Below are positions 29,793 to 38,828 of a stretch of 64,000 nt of DNA, piece after piece. Within the stretch, counting starts at the first letter, position 1; every line of letters starts with the position of its first letter. The DNA comes from Erythrobacter sp. 3-20A1M (GTDB taxonomy: Bacteria; Pseudomonadota; Alphaproteobacteria; Sphingomonadales; Sphingomonadaceae). The position numbers and the translations under genes are program-made. The stretch lies in contig NZ_CP045200.1 of NCBI RefSeq assembly GCF_018636735.1, forward strand, positions 682,001 through 746,000. Reading direction: 5' to 3'. The notes below the pieces were generated by a model. That model made no database searches. It was not told the origin of the DNA and saw only the letters and a program-made list of their open reading frames with translations.

Positions 29793-31460
29793 CTAGGCCT
29801 TGTGGTTGCGCCAGCGCTGGACGATCCGCTCCACCGCCTGGCGTTCGCCCCCGCCCGAAGCCCACATTTTAGAGAAGCTGGGATCTTCGGACGCGGGCCG
29901 CTTCGCCTCGTCCAGCGGATCGAAGCGCAGGCGCATCGGGATCGAGACGCCTTCGCCCGAAACGATCGCCTCGCGATTGGCCAGGGCAGAGATCGAATCG
30001 AGGAAGCCGCGCGACCCCTCGGGCATCGCCGCCTTCACGAACGCCTGGTCGCGATCGTTGTTGAGCCGCATCGAAATGATGGTGCCGCATTGCGACAGCA
30101 CCCCTTCCGCCAGGTCCGACGGGCGCTGCGTCACCAGACCCAGCGAGATGCCGTATTTGCGCCCCTCCTTTGCGATGCGGCTGAGGATGTCGGCGACCGA
30201 GGACCCGTCCGCGTTCTTCTCGCTGGGGATGTAGCGGTGCGCCTCTTCGCACACGAGCAGGATCGGGCGCGTCCCCTCCTTCCGGCCCCACACCGCATAA
30301 TCGAACACCAGGCGGCTGAGCACCGACACGACGGTGGCGGTGATGTCGGACGGGACGCCGGAGACGTCGATGATGGAGATCGGCTTGCCGCCGCCCGGAA
30401 GGCGGAAGACGCGGCAGATGAAATCGCTCAGCGTGTCCGCGACCAGCATGCCGGAGAACATGAACTGATAGCGCGGATCGGCCCGCAGCTCCTCCAGCTT
30501 GTTCTTTATGCGCATGTAGGGCGAGGTGTTGGTCGCCTTGTCCAGCTGCCCCATCTCGTCGGTGAGCGCCACGGCGAGGTCGGACAGCAGGTAGGGCGTG
30601 GGCGAATCGACGGTCACCTTGCCCAGTTCCTGCGCGATCTTGTTCTTCGCCCGCGCGCGCTGGAGACATTTGGCAAGGATGTCCGCATCCACCTGCCGAT
30701 CGTGGCCCTGGCTGGTCAGCAGCACCTCGCAATGTTCGGCGAAGTTCATCATCCAGTACGGCATCTGCAGGTTGGAGACGTCCAGCGTCATCCCGCGATC
30801 GCGGAAGGCGGCGGTATATTCGCCATGCGGGTCGATCATCACCACATGCCCTTCGGGCGCGCTGTCGCAGATGCGATGCAGGATCAGCGCGAGGCTGGTC
30901 GACTTGCCCGTGCCGGTGGAACCGAGCAGCGCGAAATGCTTGCCCAGCAAGGCGTCCATATACAGCGCCGCCCGGGTATCGCGCGTGGGATAGACCGTTC
31001 CGATCTCGATACAGGTGCTGCCGGTATTGGCATAGGTCTGGCGCAGATCCTCCGTGGTGGTGGGGAAGATGCGATCGCCCGGTACGGGAAAGCGCGACAC
31101 GCCGCGCCGGAAGGAGTGCATCCGGCCGGTCACGCGCTCCTCCTGCCCCTCGCCCAGGAAATCGGCCATCGAGGCGATGGCGTTGCCATCGGCCCCCGCC
31201 CGCCGCTGATCGCGGATCGAGGCGAGCAGCCAGTTGCCCCCGACGCGCACCTTCACCTGGCTGCCGACCTGCCCGGCCTGCGCGATGGCGGGGTCGGGAT
31301 CGGCGCTGCATTCGCGCAGCCGGGCGCTGTCGAGCGCCAGCTTCACGCCCGCGCCCGAGACTTCCAGCACGGTGCCGATCGCCCGCGCGGCATTGTCCAT
31401 ATCGGGGGCCGGTGCCGGGCGGCGCTCCACGAAGGCATCGCTGTTTTGCATCTGCGTCAT
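29793..31460 (-). CDS. HerA-like ATPase with N-terminal barrel domain
   Basis: 555-residue ATPase. An N-terminal beta-barrel-like region (about 25-135) is followed by a P-loop domain with Walker A GSTGTGKS at 180-187 and MIDPHGEYTAAF, then ILLVCEEAHRYIP as Walker B and SLGLVTQRPSDL. This barrel-plus-ATPase plan and the PHGEY motif are typical of HerA/DUF87 helicases. No NurA nuclease is nearby, so its partner is unknown. It is convergent with queE (20-nt gap). Confidence 0.9.
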   Translation of the reverse strand: MTQMQNSDAFVERRPAPAPDMDNAARAIGTVLEVSGAGVKLALDSARLRECSADPDPAIAQAGQVGSQVKVRVGGNWLLASIRDQRRAGADGNAIASMADFLGEGQEERVTGRMHSFRRGVSRFPVPGDRIFPTTTEDLRQTYANTGSTCIEIGTVYPTRDTRAALYMDALLGKHFALLGSTGTGKSTSLALILHRICDSAPEGHVVMIDPHGEYTAAFRDRGMTLDVSNLQMPYWMMNFAEHCEVLLTSQGHDRQVDADILAKCLQRARAKNKIAQELGKVTVDSPTPYLLSDLAVALTDEMGQLDKATNTSPYMRIKNKLEELRADPRYQFMFSGMLVADTLSDFICRVFRLPGGGKPISIIDVSGVPSDITATVVSVLSRLVFDYAVWGRKEGTRPILLVCEEAHRYIPSEKNADGSSVADILSRIAKEGRKYGISLGLVTQRPSDLAEGVLSQCGTIISMRLNNDRDQAFVKAAMPEGSRGFLDSISALANREAIVSGEGVSIPMRLRFDPLDEAKRPASEDPSFSKMWASGGGERQAVERIVQRWRNHKA

Positions 31461-31545
31461 GTCGTCGGGGTCGCCCTGCCGCTGGTCATGGGATCACGGA
31501 TCGGCGGCCTAGCGCGAAGCTGGTTAATTTCGTGTTGCCCCGCGC

Positions 31546-32298
31546 TCAGCTGCGTCCGAACGCGCGCCCCGCGAGCCAGCCCATCACGACCGACAGCGAG
31601 ATCGCGAGCAGGCCGTAGAGCAACGACTGGTGCAGCGCGAACTGCTCCACGAACCGTTCGAACCCGACCTTGCGCACCTCGACCTCCGCGGTGGCGGACG
31701 CGAGCACCCGGCCATCGGAAACGGCGAAGGTTTCTGCGGTGTAGATGCCCGTCTGCACATTGGACGGCAGCTCGATCCGGGCCTGGTACAGCACGCCCTC
31801 GCTCACCTTCACGCCCTCGTCGTCCTCGATATACAACCCCTCGCGCTGGCGCAGATCGACCAGCCCGGCGCGAAACCGGTCCTGCTCCTCCGGATCGATC
31901 GCGCCGGAGGGGGAAAGCTGGATGAACCCGGTGCCGAATTCGAAGATCGCCGCCGTGCGATCGTCCACGATCCGGTCGATCGGGCGCGAGGATGCGACCG
32001 CGAAGAAGCTGGGCGCGGAGCGGAAAGCGGTGCTTTCGGCATTCATCCACATGCCCCCGATCTGGCGCTTCTCGCGCACCAGGATCGGGCGGGTCGGGCC
32101 CTTCAGCACCACGATGATGTCGTAATTCGCATCGGCCCGGCCATCGGGTGCCAGCACCGCGCCGAACAGCAGCAGCTCCGTGCCGACGAAGCCCTGCCGC
32201 ACATTCACCTCGTGCTGCGACACCTCCGGCACCAGCGTCGGATCGCGCTGGGCGGTGAGCGCGACGAGGCACACCAGCAACGCCAGCACCCGCTTCAT
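31546..32298 (-). CDS. TIGR02186-like exported membrane protein
   Basis: 250-residue protein with an N-terminal signal peptide, a beta-rich extracytoplasmic region (about 20-220) and one C-terminal membrane helix (about 224-246) followed by a short basic end. It matches my memory of the TIGR02186 family, which travels with TauE/SafE transporters. Its start overlaps the TauE stop by 4 nt, so it is the second gene of that pair. Its function is not known. Confidence 0.75.
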   Translation of the reverse strand: MKRVLALLVCLVALTAQRDPTLVPEVSQHEVNVRQGFVGTELLLFGAVLAPDGRADANYDIIVVLKGPTRPILVREKRQIGGMWMNAESTAFRSAPSFFAVASSRPIDRIVDDRTAAIFEFGTGFIQLSPSGAIDPEEQDRFRAGLVDLRQREGLYIEDDEGVKVSEGVLYQARIELPSNVQTGIYTAETFAVSDGRVLASATAEVEVRKVGFERFVEQFALHQSLLYGLLAISLSVVMGWLAGRAFGRS

Positions 32299-33209
32299 AG
32301 CTCGGTTACCGTGAAGACCTCGTCCGGTCGCACGCCAAGCCCGTACAGCATCCGCAGCGCGACGAGCAGGACGATCGCCGCCAGCACCACGCGCAACGCA
32401 TCGGGCTTCACCCGCAGGGCGAGACGCGTGCCAGCCTGAGCGCCCAGCACCGATCCGACGAGGAGCAGCACCGCCAGCACCAGGTCCACCGCCTTGGTCG
32501 TCAGGGCATGGGTCATGGTCGTCGCCATGGTCACGAACAGGATATTGAACAGCGATGTGCCGACCACGACGTTGCCGCTCATCCCCAGGATGTAGAGCAT
32601 CGCGGGCACCAGCATGAAGCCCCCGCCCACGCCCATCAGCATGGTGAGGATGCCGACGCCGAACCCCAGCAGCAACGGGGCGAGCGGGCTGATGTAGAGC
32701 CCGGAGGCATAGAACCGCCAGCGATAGGGCAGCGCGGCGACCAGCGGATGGTGGCGGCGGCGCGCCGCCGGGCGGCTCGACCCGCGATTGCGCTCGAGAA
32801 TGGAATTGACCGCCTCGCGCATCATCAGCCCGCCGATCGATCCCAGCAGGACGACGTAGAGCACGTTGATGACGACATCGATCTGGCCCAGCGACTGGAG
32901 GATGCGGAACAGGACCGCCCCGAACAGGGCGCCCAGCACGCCCCCGGCGACCAGCACGCCCCCCATGCGATAATCGACCCCGCCGCGCCGGTTGTGCGCC
33001 AGCACGCCCGACACGCTGGCACCGGTCACCTGCGTCGCCGCGGAAGCGGCGGCGACGGTCGGGGGAATGCCGTAGAAGATCAGCAGCGGCGTAGTCAGGA
33101 ACCCGCCCCCGACCCCGAACAGGCCGGACAGCAGTCCGGTGATGAATCCCAGTCCCACGATGACCAGGCCATTCACCGACAGGTTGGCAATGGGGAGATA
33201 GACATCCAT
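32295..33209 (-). CDS. TauE/SafE family anion exporter
   Basis: 304-residue membrane protein with about eight helices and two internal repeats, each with the family glycine motif (GLLSGLFGVGGGFL near the start, and GILTMLMGVGGGFM in the second half). Members are linked to export of sulfite, sulfonates or sulfoacetate. A cytoplasmic basic loop (about 140-160) lies between the halves. It is coupled to the TIGR02186-like gene downstream. Confidence 0.93.
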   Translation of the reverse strand: MDVYLPIANLSVNGLVIVGLGFITGLLSGLFGVGGGFLTTPLLIFYGIPPTVAAASAATQVTGASVSGVLAHNRRGGVDYRMGGVLVAGGVLGALFGAVLFRILQSLGQIDVVINVLYVVLLGSIGGLMMREAVNSILERNRGSSRPAARRRHHPLVAALPYRWRFYASGLYISPLAPLLLGFGVGILTMLMGVGGGFMLVPAMLYILGMSGNVVVGTSLFNILFVTMATTMTHALTTKAVDLVLAVLLLVGSVLGAQAGTRLALRVKPDALRVVLAAIVLLVALRMLYGLGVRPDEVFTVTEL

Positions 33210-33286
33210 GGGCGCACCAGCCGTAGCGGACCGGGCGGTTCCATGTCACCTTGCAAAGCGCGGTTAGACCCCGCTTTGCGCGGCCT

Positions 33287-34399
33287 TCAGAAACCGGCGC
33301 TGAGCGTGACGGCTACTCCGGAACCGGGCGCGGCGTTCCCCGCCACCCGGATGCGGTAATCGACGGAGAGGCGCGCGCTTGCGGGACCCAGGGCGATGCG
33401 GGTGCTCGCCGTGGGTCCGATATCGACCCGCGCCGCGCCCTTCTGCGCCCCGGCCCAGGTGCCCGCGCCCGCCCGCAATTCGAGCGGGCCAACGGTGCCC
33501 ATTGCCCGGTCGATCCGCGCCTGACCGTCCGCGAAGCCGGTCGCATATCGCCCGCCCACATATCCCGCCTGGCCATAGGCCTCCAACCGGAAGCGCCCCG
33601 GCAGCGGCAAAGGTGGGAGCTCGGTGGTGAGGAAAGCGGACGGCGCGATGGTCGAGCCCGCCCGATCGTGTCGCAGGCGGACCTCCCCATGCAGGCGAAT
33701 CGGGATCGATGCGACCGGCACGGCGGAGAGGCCAGCCGCGCCCTCGGTCTCGTGCGTCGAGCCCAGCGCCCTTGCGACACGCACATAGGCGGCGGGATCG
33801 AGAGACGAGCCGAGCGCCAGGCGATAGCGCAAGACCGCCCCCGCCTGACTTGCGCCGTAATTCGCCGGCGTGGTTCCGGCGCTCGTCAGGCCGGCTGCGC
33901 GCTCGCGAACGAATAGCCAGCTATCGAGGCTCCAGCGCGCCGCCCCGACGTTTCCTGCGGCGAGGTTGAGGGGAATTATCGGTACCGGGGCCGCGGCCAT
34001 CCTTCTCCCCGCCGGGAGACTCTGCCGGATGGCGAAGGCAGGTCCGCCGGGTGCTGCCATCCTGAATATCTCCCCGACGGTGCCAGCGGAACCACCCGCT
34101 TCCTTCACCCATGACCGAACCGCAAGATGGGTGGGACCTGGCGCTGTCGATGGGGCCAGCCGGGGCGGAAAGGCCAGCGGCAGGGCGGTCGCGGGAGCGC
34201 GCCCCACCCCGCCCCTGTCGTGCAGTGCCTTCATGGGCATCGCGGCCGCCTGCGCTGCGGACGGTCGCGGCAGAGCGAGTGCCGGGAACACCGGAAATGG
34301 CGAAGCCCACGTCATCGCTCGCAGACCTGCCCAGGCCAGTGCCAGTCCGCCGAGCGCCAGCAGCGGGCCACCCCGGGCGTTCCGCACGCCGCCGATCAT
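33287..34399 (-). CDS. Compact NfrA-like outer membrane protein
   Basis: 370-residue protein: an N-terminal hydrophobic leader (about 12-50), a Pro/Ala-rich linker, and from about 150 a run of alternating strands ending in Phe (VAVTLSAGF), as in outer-membrane barrels. 'GASQAGAVLRYRL', FRLEAYGQAGYV and ARVDIGPTASTRI resemble the C-terminal barrel domain of NfrA, which carries phage N4 receptor polysaccharide through the outer membrane. E. coli NfrA (about 990 aa) has a TPR region that is missing here. The start overlaps the NfrB-like stop by 4 nt. The family call is inference. Confidence 0.65.
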   Translation of the reverse strand: MIGGVRNARGGPLLALGGLALAWAGLRAMTWASPFPVFPALALPRPSAAQAAAMPMKALHDRGGVGRAPATALPLAFPPRLAPSTAPGPTHLAVRSWVKEAGGSAGTVGEIFRMAAPGGPAFAIRQSLPAGRRMAAAPVPIIPLNLAAGNVGAARWSLDSWLFVRERAAGLTSAGTTPANYGASQAGAVLRYRLALGSSLDPAAYVRVARALGSTHETEGAAGLSAVPVASIPIRLHGEVRLRHDRAGSTIAPSAFLTTELPPLPLPGRFRLEAYGQAGYVGGRYATGFADGQARIDRAMGTVGPLELRAGAGTWAGAQKGAARVDIGPTASTRIALGPASARLSVDYRIRVAGNAAPGSGVAVTLSAGF

Positions 34400-35793
34400 C
34401 CAGCGGCTTCCCGCGCCTGCAGGGAAACCGCGTGAACCGGATGATCGGTCTTGTCCCAGTGCACCTTGCTACCGCGCAGAACGCCCAGATAGGCCGCCAG
34501 CGCGCGCCGCGCCGCGATGATCGCGATGATGTTGGAAACGGGCAGCCGCGCGACCGCGCGAAATCCCTCCGCCCAGCCGTATTCACGGGTGGTGAAGACG
34601 AACCGCGTGGTCGCCCGAAGGCAAAGATGAGCGAAGTTGAGCGCAATCAGCCACCACACGCCCGGCGGCAGGGCGAAATCCGGGAGCAAGCCGAGAAAGC
34701 CCAGGAGCAGATCCAGCGCGCCCACGATCAGCAAGGCGTAGGCCATGGTGAGCAGCAGGGCGGAGAACAGCCCCCGGCGATCGCGCAAACGCATCCATAT
34801 CTCGACCGGCCGGGCGCTCCAGCCCACCCGGTCCCAACCATGCAGGCCGATCCCGTTTATCCAGCGTGATTTCTGGCGCACCGCGGCGGAAAGATCGGCG
34901 GGAAAGCAGGCACGCGTCGCAATCAGCTGACCCGAACGGTCGCGCGCGCGCAAGAAGCGGGAGCGCCCGCCCATGGCGGATATGCGCAGGGCGAGTTCGT
35001 AATCCTCGGTCAGGCTGTCGGGGTGGAACGGGCGTCCCTCCGGATCGAGCGAACCGATGCGCGCCAGCATGTCGCGCGCAAAGACGCACCCCACGCCCGC
35101 CGCCGGCAGGCCGGCCCCGATCAACCCGCGAACCGGCATGGCCTTGCCATGAGCCTCGGCGAACTCCTCGCAATAGTGCCCCCCGATCCAGCGCGATTTC
35201 GGCTGTGGCTGCGGCAGCACCGGGAATTGCACGAAATCGGCGTGATCGATCGCCGCATCGGCCAGCGCCAGCGCAGCGGGATCGACCATGTCCTCCGCAT
35301 CCTGCAGCATGACGAGACGGAAGCGGAAGTCGTGCCGCTCCTCTTCCTGACTGACCGCCCGATAGAGGCGGTTGAGGCAATCCGCCTTGGTCGTCGGACC
35401 ATCGGCCTCGTGCACCACCAGCCGGATACGCGGATCGGAACGGACGGCCCCCGCCACCGCCGCCATCGTCGCATCGTCGTTGCGATAGCAGCCCACGAAG
35501 AGCGTTAACTCGGCCTGCGGCCAGGCATCGAGCAGATGCGCGATGGTGATGGCGATCACCTTTTCCTCGCGCCAGGCGGGGATCAGCACCGCCGCGCGTC
35601 CGGCCAGCGTCCGCGGCAGCGCCTCGCGATCGATCCGGTGGGTTCTGATCCGCCCGGTAAGCTTGCCCCACAGCCAGAGAAGGTCGACCGCCACCTCGTC
35701 GAGCGCGCCCAGGGCAAAGAATGTTGCGGAGAACAGCAGCAGTTCGTTCTGCACGAGCACCAGCCAGTGCACCGCATCGAACCCTGCCGACAT
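34396..35793 (-). CDS. NfrB-like processive glycosyltransferase
   Basis: 465-residue membrane glycosyltransferase of GT family 2. A membrane helix at the N-terminus precedes the catalytic domain with Asp165-x-x-Asp168 (DAED), the TED at Asp264 and QxxRW at Gln307/Arg310/Trp311, the pattern of processive polysaccharide synthases. Three or four C-terminal helices follow. It resembles the N-terminal half of NfrB, which makes the phage N4 receptor glycan under c-di-GMP control. The NfrB C-terminal c-di-GMP-binding (MshEN-like) domain is absent. Paired and coupled with the NfrA-like gene. Confidence 0.8.
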   Translation of the reverse strand: MSAGFDAVHWLVLVQNELLLFSATFFALGALDEVAVDLLWLWGKLTGRIRTHRIDREALPRTLAGRAAVLIPAWREEKVIAITIAHLLDAWPQAELTLFVGCYRNDDATMAAVAGAVRSDPRIRLVVHEADGPTTKADCLNRLYRAVSQEEERHDFRFRLVMLQDAEDMVDPAALALADAAIDHADFVQFPVLPQPQPKSRWIGGHYCEEFAEAHGKAMPVRGLIGAGLPAAGVGCVFARDMLARIGSLDPEGRPFHPDSLTEDYELALRISAMGGRSRFLRARDRSGQLIATRACFPADLSAAVRQKSRWINGIGLHGWDRVGWSARPVEIWMRLRDRRGLFSALLLTMAYALLIVGALDLLLGFLGLLPDFALPPGVWWLIALNFAHLCLRATTRFVFTTREYGWAEGFRAVARLPVSNIIAIIAARRALAAYLGVLRGSKVHWDKTDHPVHAVSLQAREAAG

Positions 35794-35888
35794 GAAAGCG
35801 CCCCCGTATTTTCCCCTAGAAAAGACAGCTATCGGAGCATTCGCGGCCTTGCAACCTGGCAAACATTCCCCGAAAGCTCCCGCCCGCA

Positions 35889-37118
35889 ATGGTTGATCCG
35901 ATACCCAAGCCCATCGTTCGGGCTCTCGCACCTGTCCGCGCGCTGTTCGTCGGCGACGCGTCCGGAGGCATTCTCCTGATCCTGGTCGCTGCGGCGGCGA
36001 TGGCTGTGGCGAACTCGCCCCTGTCGGAGAGCTACCACGCGCTGTTTCACGACTACTGGTTCTCGCCCCGCGTCTTCAAGCTCAACACGCTTCACCTGTG
36101 GGTGAACGACGGGCTGATGGCGATCTTCTTCTTCGTCGTCGGACTGGAGGTGAAGCGGGAAGTCGTCAGCGGGCAGCTGTCGGACCCGGCGCAGCGGCGG
36201 CTCCCGGTCCTGGCGGCCGCCTGCGGCATGATCGTTCCGGCGCTGATCTTCGTCGCGGTGGTGACGGCGGAGGGCGCGCATCTCGTGCGCGGCTGGGCGA
36301 TTCCTGCGGCGACCGACATCGCCTTTGCGATGGGGGTGCTAGGCCTCTTGGGCAACCGCGTGCCTTCTTCGCTGCGCCTGTTTCTGCTGACCGTCGCGAT
36401 CGTCGACGATATCGGTGCCGTGCTGGTGATCGCCGCCTTCTACAACAAGGGCATCGATCCGATGTGGCTGGCGATCAGCCTGGCCATTTTCGGCGTGATG
36501 ATCGGGATGAACCGGTTCGGCGTGAAGCGCATGTGGCCGTTTCTCCTCTTCGCAGTTCTGCTGTGGGCCGCGGTGCTCTTCTCTGGCGTTCACGCCACTA
36601 TCGCGGGCGTAATGGCCGCGCTGACCGTTCCCCTGCGCACGGGCGACGGACAATCGATGCTGGAACGGCTCGAACACAACCTCGCCCCGTGGAGCGCCTA
36701 TCTGGTGGTTCCCGTCTTCGGCTTCGCCAATGCCGGGGTCGATTTCTCCGGGCTCGGGCTGGGGGCGCTGGTCGACCCGCTGCCGATCGCGATCGCGGCG
36801 GGGCTGTTCCTGGGCAAGCAGATCGGCATCTTCGGCATCATCGTCGCCGCGACCAAGGTCGGGTTCGCGAAAAAGCCGGAAAATGCGAGCTGGCCCGAAA
36901 TCTGGGGCGTTACCATCCTGTGCGGGATCGGCTTCACCATGTCGCTGTTCATCGGGCAACTGGCGTTCGACGGTCAGACGGAACTGATAGACGAGGCCAA
37001 GATCGGGATTCTGGGCGGCTCGCTGATCTCGGCGATAGTCGGTTACGTAGTCCTGCGGATGACCACTGCCCATCCGGAAGAGGACGCGGGCCAAGCGACC
37101 TATCCATCCAGCCCGTAA
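35889..37118 (+). CDS. nhaA: Na+/H+ antiporter NhaA
   Basis: 409-residue antiporter of the inner membrane, exporting Na+ for H+. Family hallmarks are 'WVNDGLMAIFFFVVGLEVKREVV', the ATDIAFAMG stretch with the paired Asp residues of the ion site (TDIAF and VDDIGAVL), and about twelve hydrophobic segments. The ATG at 35889 is divergent from the glycosyltransferase gene, with a 95-nt promoter region. Confidence 0.96.
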   Translation: MVDPIPKPIVRALAPVRALFVGDASGGILLILVAAAAMAVANSPLSESYHALFHDYWFSPRVFKLNTLHLWVNDGLMAIFFFVVGLEVKREVVSGQLSDPAQRRLPVLAAACGMIVPALIFVAVVTAEGAHLVRGWAIPAATDIAFAMGVLGLLGNRVPSSLRLFLLTVAIVDDIGAVLVIAAFYNKGIDPMWLAISLAIFGVMIGMNRFGVKRMWPFLLFAVLLWAAVLFSGVHATIAGVMAALTVPLRTGDGQSMLERLEHNLAPWSAYLVVPVFGFANAGVDFSGLGLGALVDPLPIAIAAGLFLGKQIGIFGIIVAATKVGFAKKPENASWPEIWGVTILCGIGFTMSLFIGQLAFDGQTELIDEAKIGILGGSLISAIVGYVVLRMTTAHPEEDAGQATYPSSP

Positions 37119-37123
37119 TGAGA

Positions 37124-37145
37124 GGGACCGGCATGCGCCGGTCCG
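37124..37145. terminator. Bidirectional hairpin between nhaA and the glyoxalase-like gene
   Basis: GGACCGGC pairs with GCCGGTCC around ATGC, between two convergent genes. T-tracts are poor on both sides, so it is only a probable terminator. Confidence 0.4.
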
Positions 37146-37166
37146 GTCCCGCTGCGTTCGGGCAGC

Positions 37167-37604
37167 TTACCAGGTGCCGGAATTTTCCATACTGGCCCAG
37201 GGTTCACGCGGCGGAAGACTGCCTTCCTGTAGCAGTTCCACCGATATGCCATCGGGCGATTTGACGAACGCCATATGCCCGTCGCGCGGCGGACGGTGGA
37301 TCACATGGCCCGCGTTCATCAGCCTTTCGCAGGTGTCGTAGATGTCGTCCACGCGATAGGCGAGATGGCCGAAATTGCGGCCGCCATCGTACTGTTCGGG
37401 CGCGCTTCCGTTTTCCGGCGGCCAGTTGTGGGTCAGCTCCAGTTCGGCCTCCCCCTCCTGCCCCGGCGCGGCGAGGAAGATGAGGGTGAACCGGCCCTGC
37501 TCGACATCGCGGCGGCGCACTTCGCGCAGCCCGATCATCTCGAAGAAGGCGATGGTGGCGGCGGGGTCCGTAACGCGGATCATGGTATGGAGATATTGGG
37601 TCAT
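37167..37604 (-). CDS. VOC-family lactoylglutathione lyase-like protein
   Basis: 145-residue member of the glyoxalase I fold family. HTMIRVTD at the N-terminus, ELELTHNW, 'NFGHLAYRVDD' and SPDGISVELLQ carry the His/Glu metal ligands in the order expected for GloA, which converts methylglyoxal-glutathione to S-lactoylglutathione. No gloB is adjacent. The N-terminal Met at 37604 directly fits the family. Confidence 0.92.
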   Translation of the reverse strand: MTQYLHTMIRVTDPAATIAFFEMIGLREVRRRDVEQGRFTLIFLAAPGQEGEAELELTHNWPPENGSAPEQYDGGRNFGHLAYRVDDIYDTCERLMNAGHVIHRPPRDGHMAFVKSPDGISVELLQEGSLPPREPWASMENSGTW

Positions 37605-37624
37605 CGCCGCGCGCCTTAACGCAA

Positions 37625-37657
37625 CGAAGCCCGCCTCACAATCCGAGGCGGGCTTCG
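37625..37657 (-). terminator. Strong hairpin downstream of the porin
   Basis: CGAAGCCCGCCTC pairs perfectly over 13 bp with GAGGCGGGCTTCG around a 7-nt loop, 22 nt after the porin stop in the minus direction. It separates the porin from the glyoxalase-like gene. Confidence 0.8.
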
Positions 37658-37678
37658 CGATAACGGCACAACCGACAG

Positions 37679-38572
37679 TCAGAAACTGTAGGACAGCGTG
37701 CCGATGAAGGCGTCATTGGTGAAGTCGTCGATCGACGGGCCGCCTACGTCGGTATAGCTGATCCCGGCGGTCAGTCCGCCCAGCACCGTCATGCTCGCGC
37801 CGACCGACCAGTCCCATCCGGTCTTGTCCGCTGTTCCGGCGAGAAAGGGCGGAGCGAGCGGACCATCGGTGTAGCCGACATGCCCCGTCAGCGTCAGCGG
37901 GGTACCGGGAACCGCCGTCTGGAGATCGGTATAGACATAGATATTGTCGTCATCGCCGAGGGAATCCTGATCCCACGCATAGGCGATGCCGACAGTGGCA
38001 CCGACCGGACCGAGAGTCGTCCCGATCGATGCGTAGGGTTCGAAGTAATCGCCCGCGGCGGCCCCTTTGCTGTCCGCCGGATAGGTATAGTACAGCAGGC
38101 CGGCATCGAGGGTGATCCCATCGCTGATAGTGCCGCTCCAGCCCCCGTAGAGGTCAAGCTCCATCGTGCCGTACACGGCGGAATCCTCGATCGAAGAGGC
38201 CCAGGCACCGACATAGAAGCCACTCGAATGGACCACATCGATACCGCCCTGGACCGCCGGTTCGCCCGCCGAGAGGGATACGCCGCGGAAGCGGTAGTCG
38301 GTGACGAGTGCGACATTGCCCGAAACCGTCAGGCCCGATTCGCCGGCGATTGCACTGGACCGGGACAGGTCGACGCTTTGCGCGTCGCGCTTGGTGGCGT
38401 CACCGCCATCGGAGGCAAGTGTCAGATCGATAACCGGTGCCGGTGTTTCGGTCGCGCCATCGTCATTTTGCGAATCGGGGGCACGGCCCTCTCCGGCAAA
38501 GGCGGGAGTGGCGGACATCGCTAGGATCGCGATGAGGGAAGTAGCGGCAAAGCCGCGCTTGGACGTAAGCAT
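37679..38572 (-). CDS. TorF/TIGR02001-type putative porin
   Basis: 297-residue outer-membrane protein: signal peptide ending in AFA, an acidic linker, then beta strands from about 80 (VSGNVALVTDYRFRGVSLS) to a C-terminal YSF. This opening is typical of the TIGR02001 porin family. The transported solute is unknown. ATG 38572 has AGGAG upstream. An AT-rich gap to the divergent phosphoesterase gene (38573-38828) holds the promoters of both; it shows no further gene. Confidence 0.85.
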   Translation of the reverse strand: MLTSKRGFAATSLIAILAMSATPAFAGEGRAPDSQNDDGATETPAPVIDLTLASDGGDATKRDAQSVDLSRSSAIAGESGLTVSGNVALVTDYRFRGVSLSAGEPAVQGGIDVVHSSGFYVGAWASSIEDSAVYGTMELDLYGGWSGTISDGITLDAGLLYYTYPADSKGAAAGDYFEPYASIGTTLGPVGATVGIAYAWDQDSLGDDDNIYVYTDLQTAVPGTPLTLTGHVGYTDGPLAPPFLAGTADKTGWDWSVGASMTVLGGLTAGISYTDVGGPSIDDFTNDAFIGTLSYSF

Positions 38573-38828
38573 GAGGAGTGTCTCCTTCTCGTGACTGCTT
38601 CGTCCCACCTGCGGGTTCGCGGGTCGCCCGGTCCGTGCCGAACGATCTCTTGCGTATTGCGGTGTGATATGAAGCGGAATATTGCACTGCACAAGCGGGT
38701 GCGCAATTTCCGTGCCCTATCGTTGCATTTTGGCATCAGGGGCGATCAATCGCGCGTTCGGACCCGCGCAATTCGGCCAGCCGGGTCCATATTCCGCTAA
38801 AGCCCTTCGCGAGTTTGATACCGATCTT

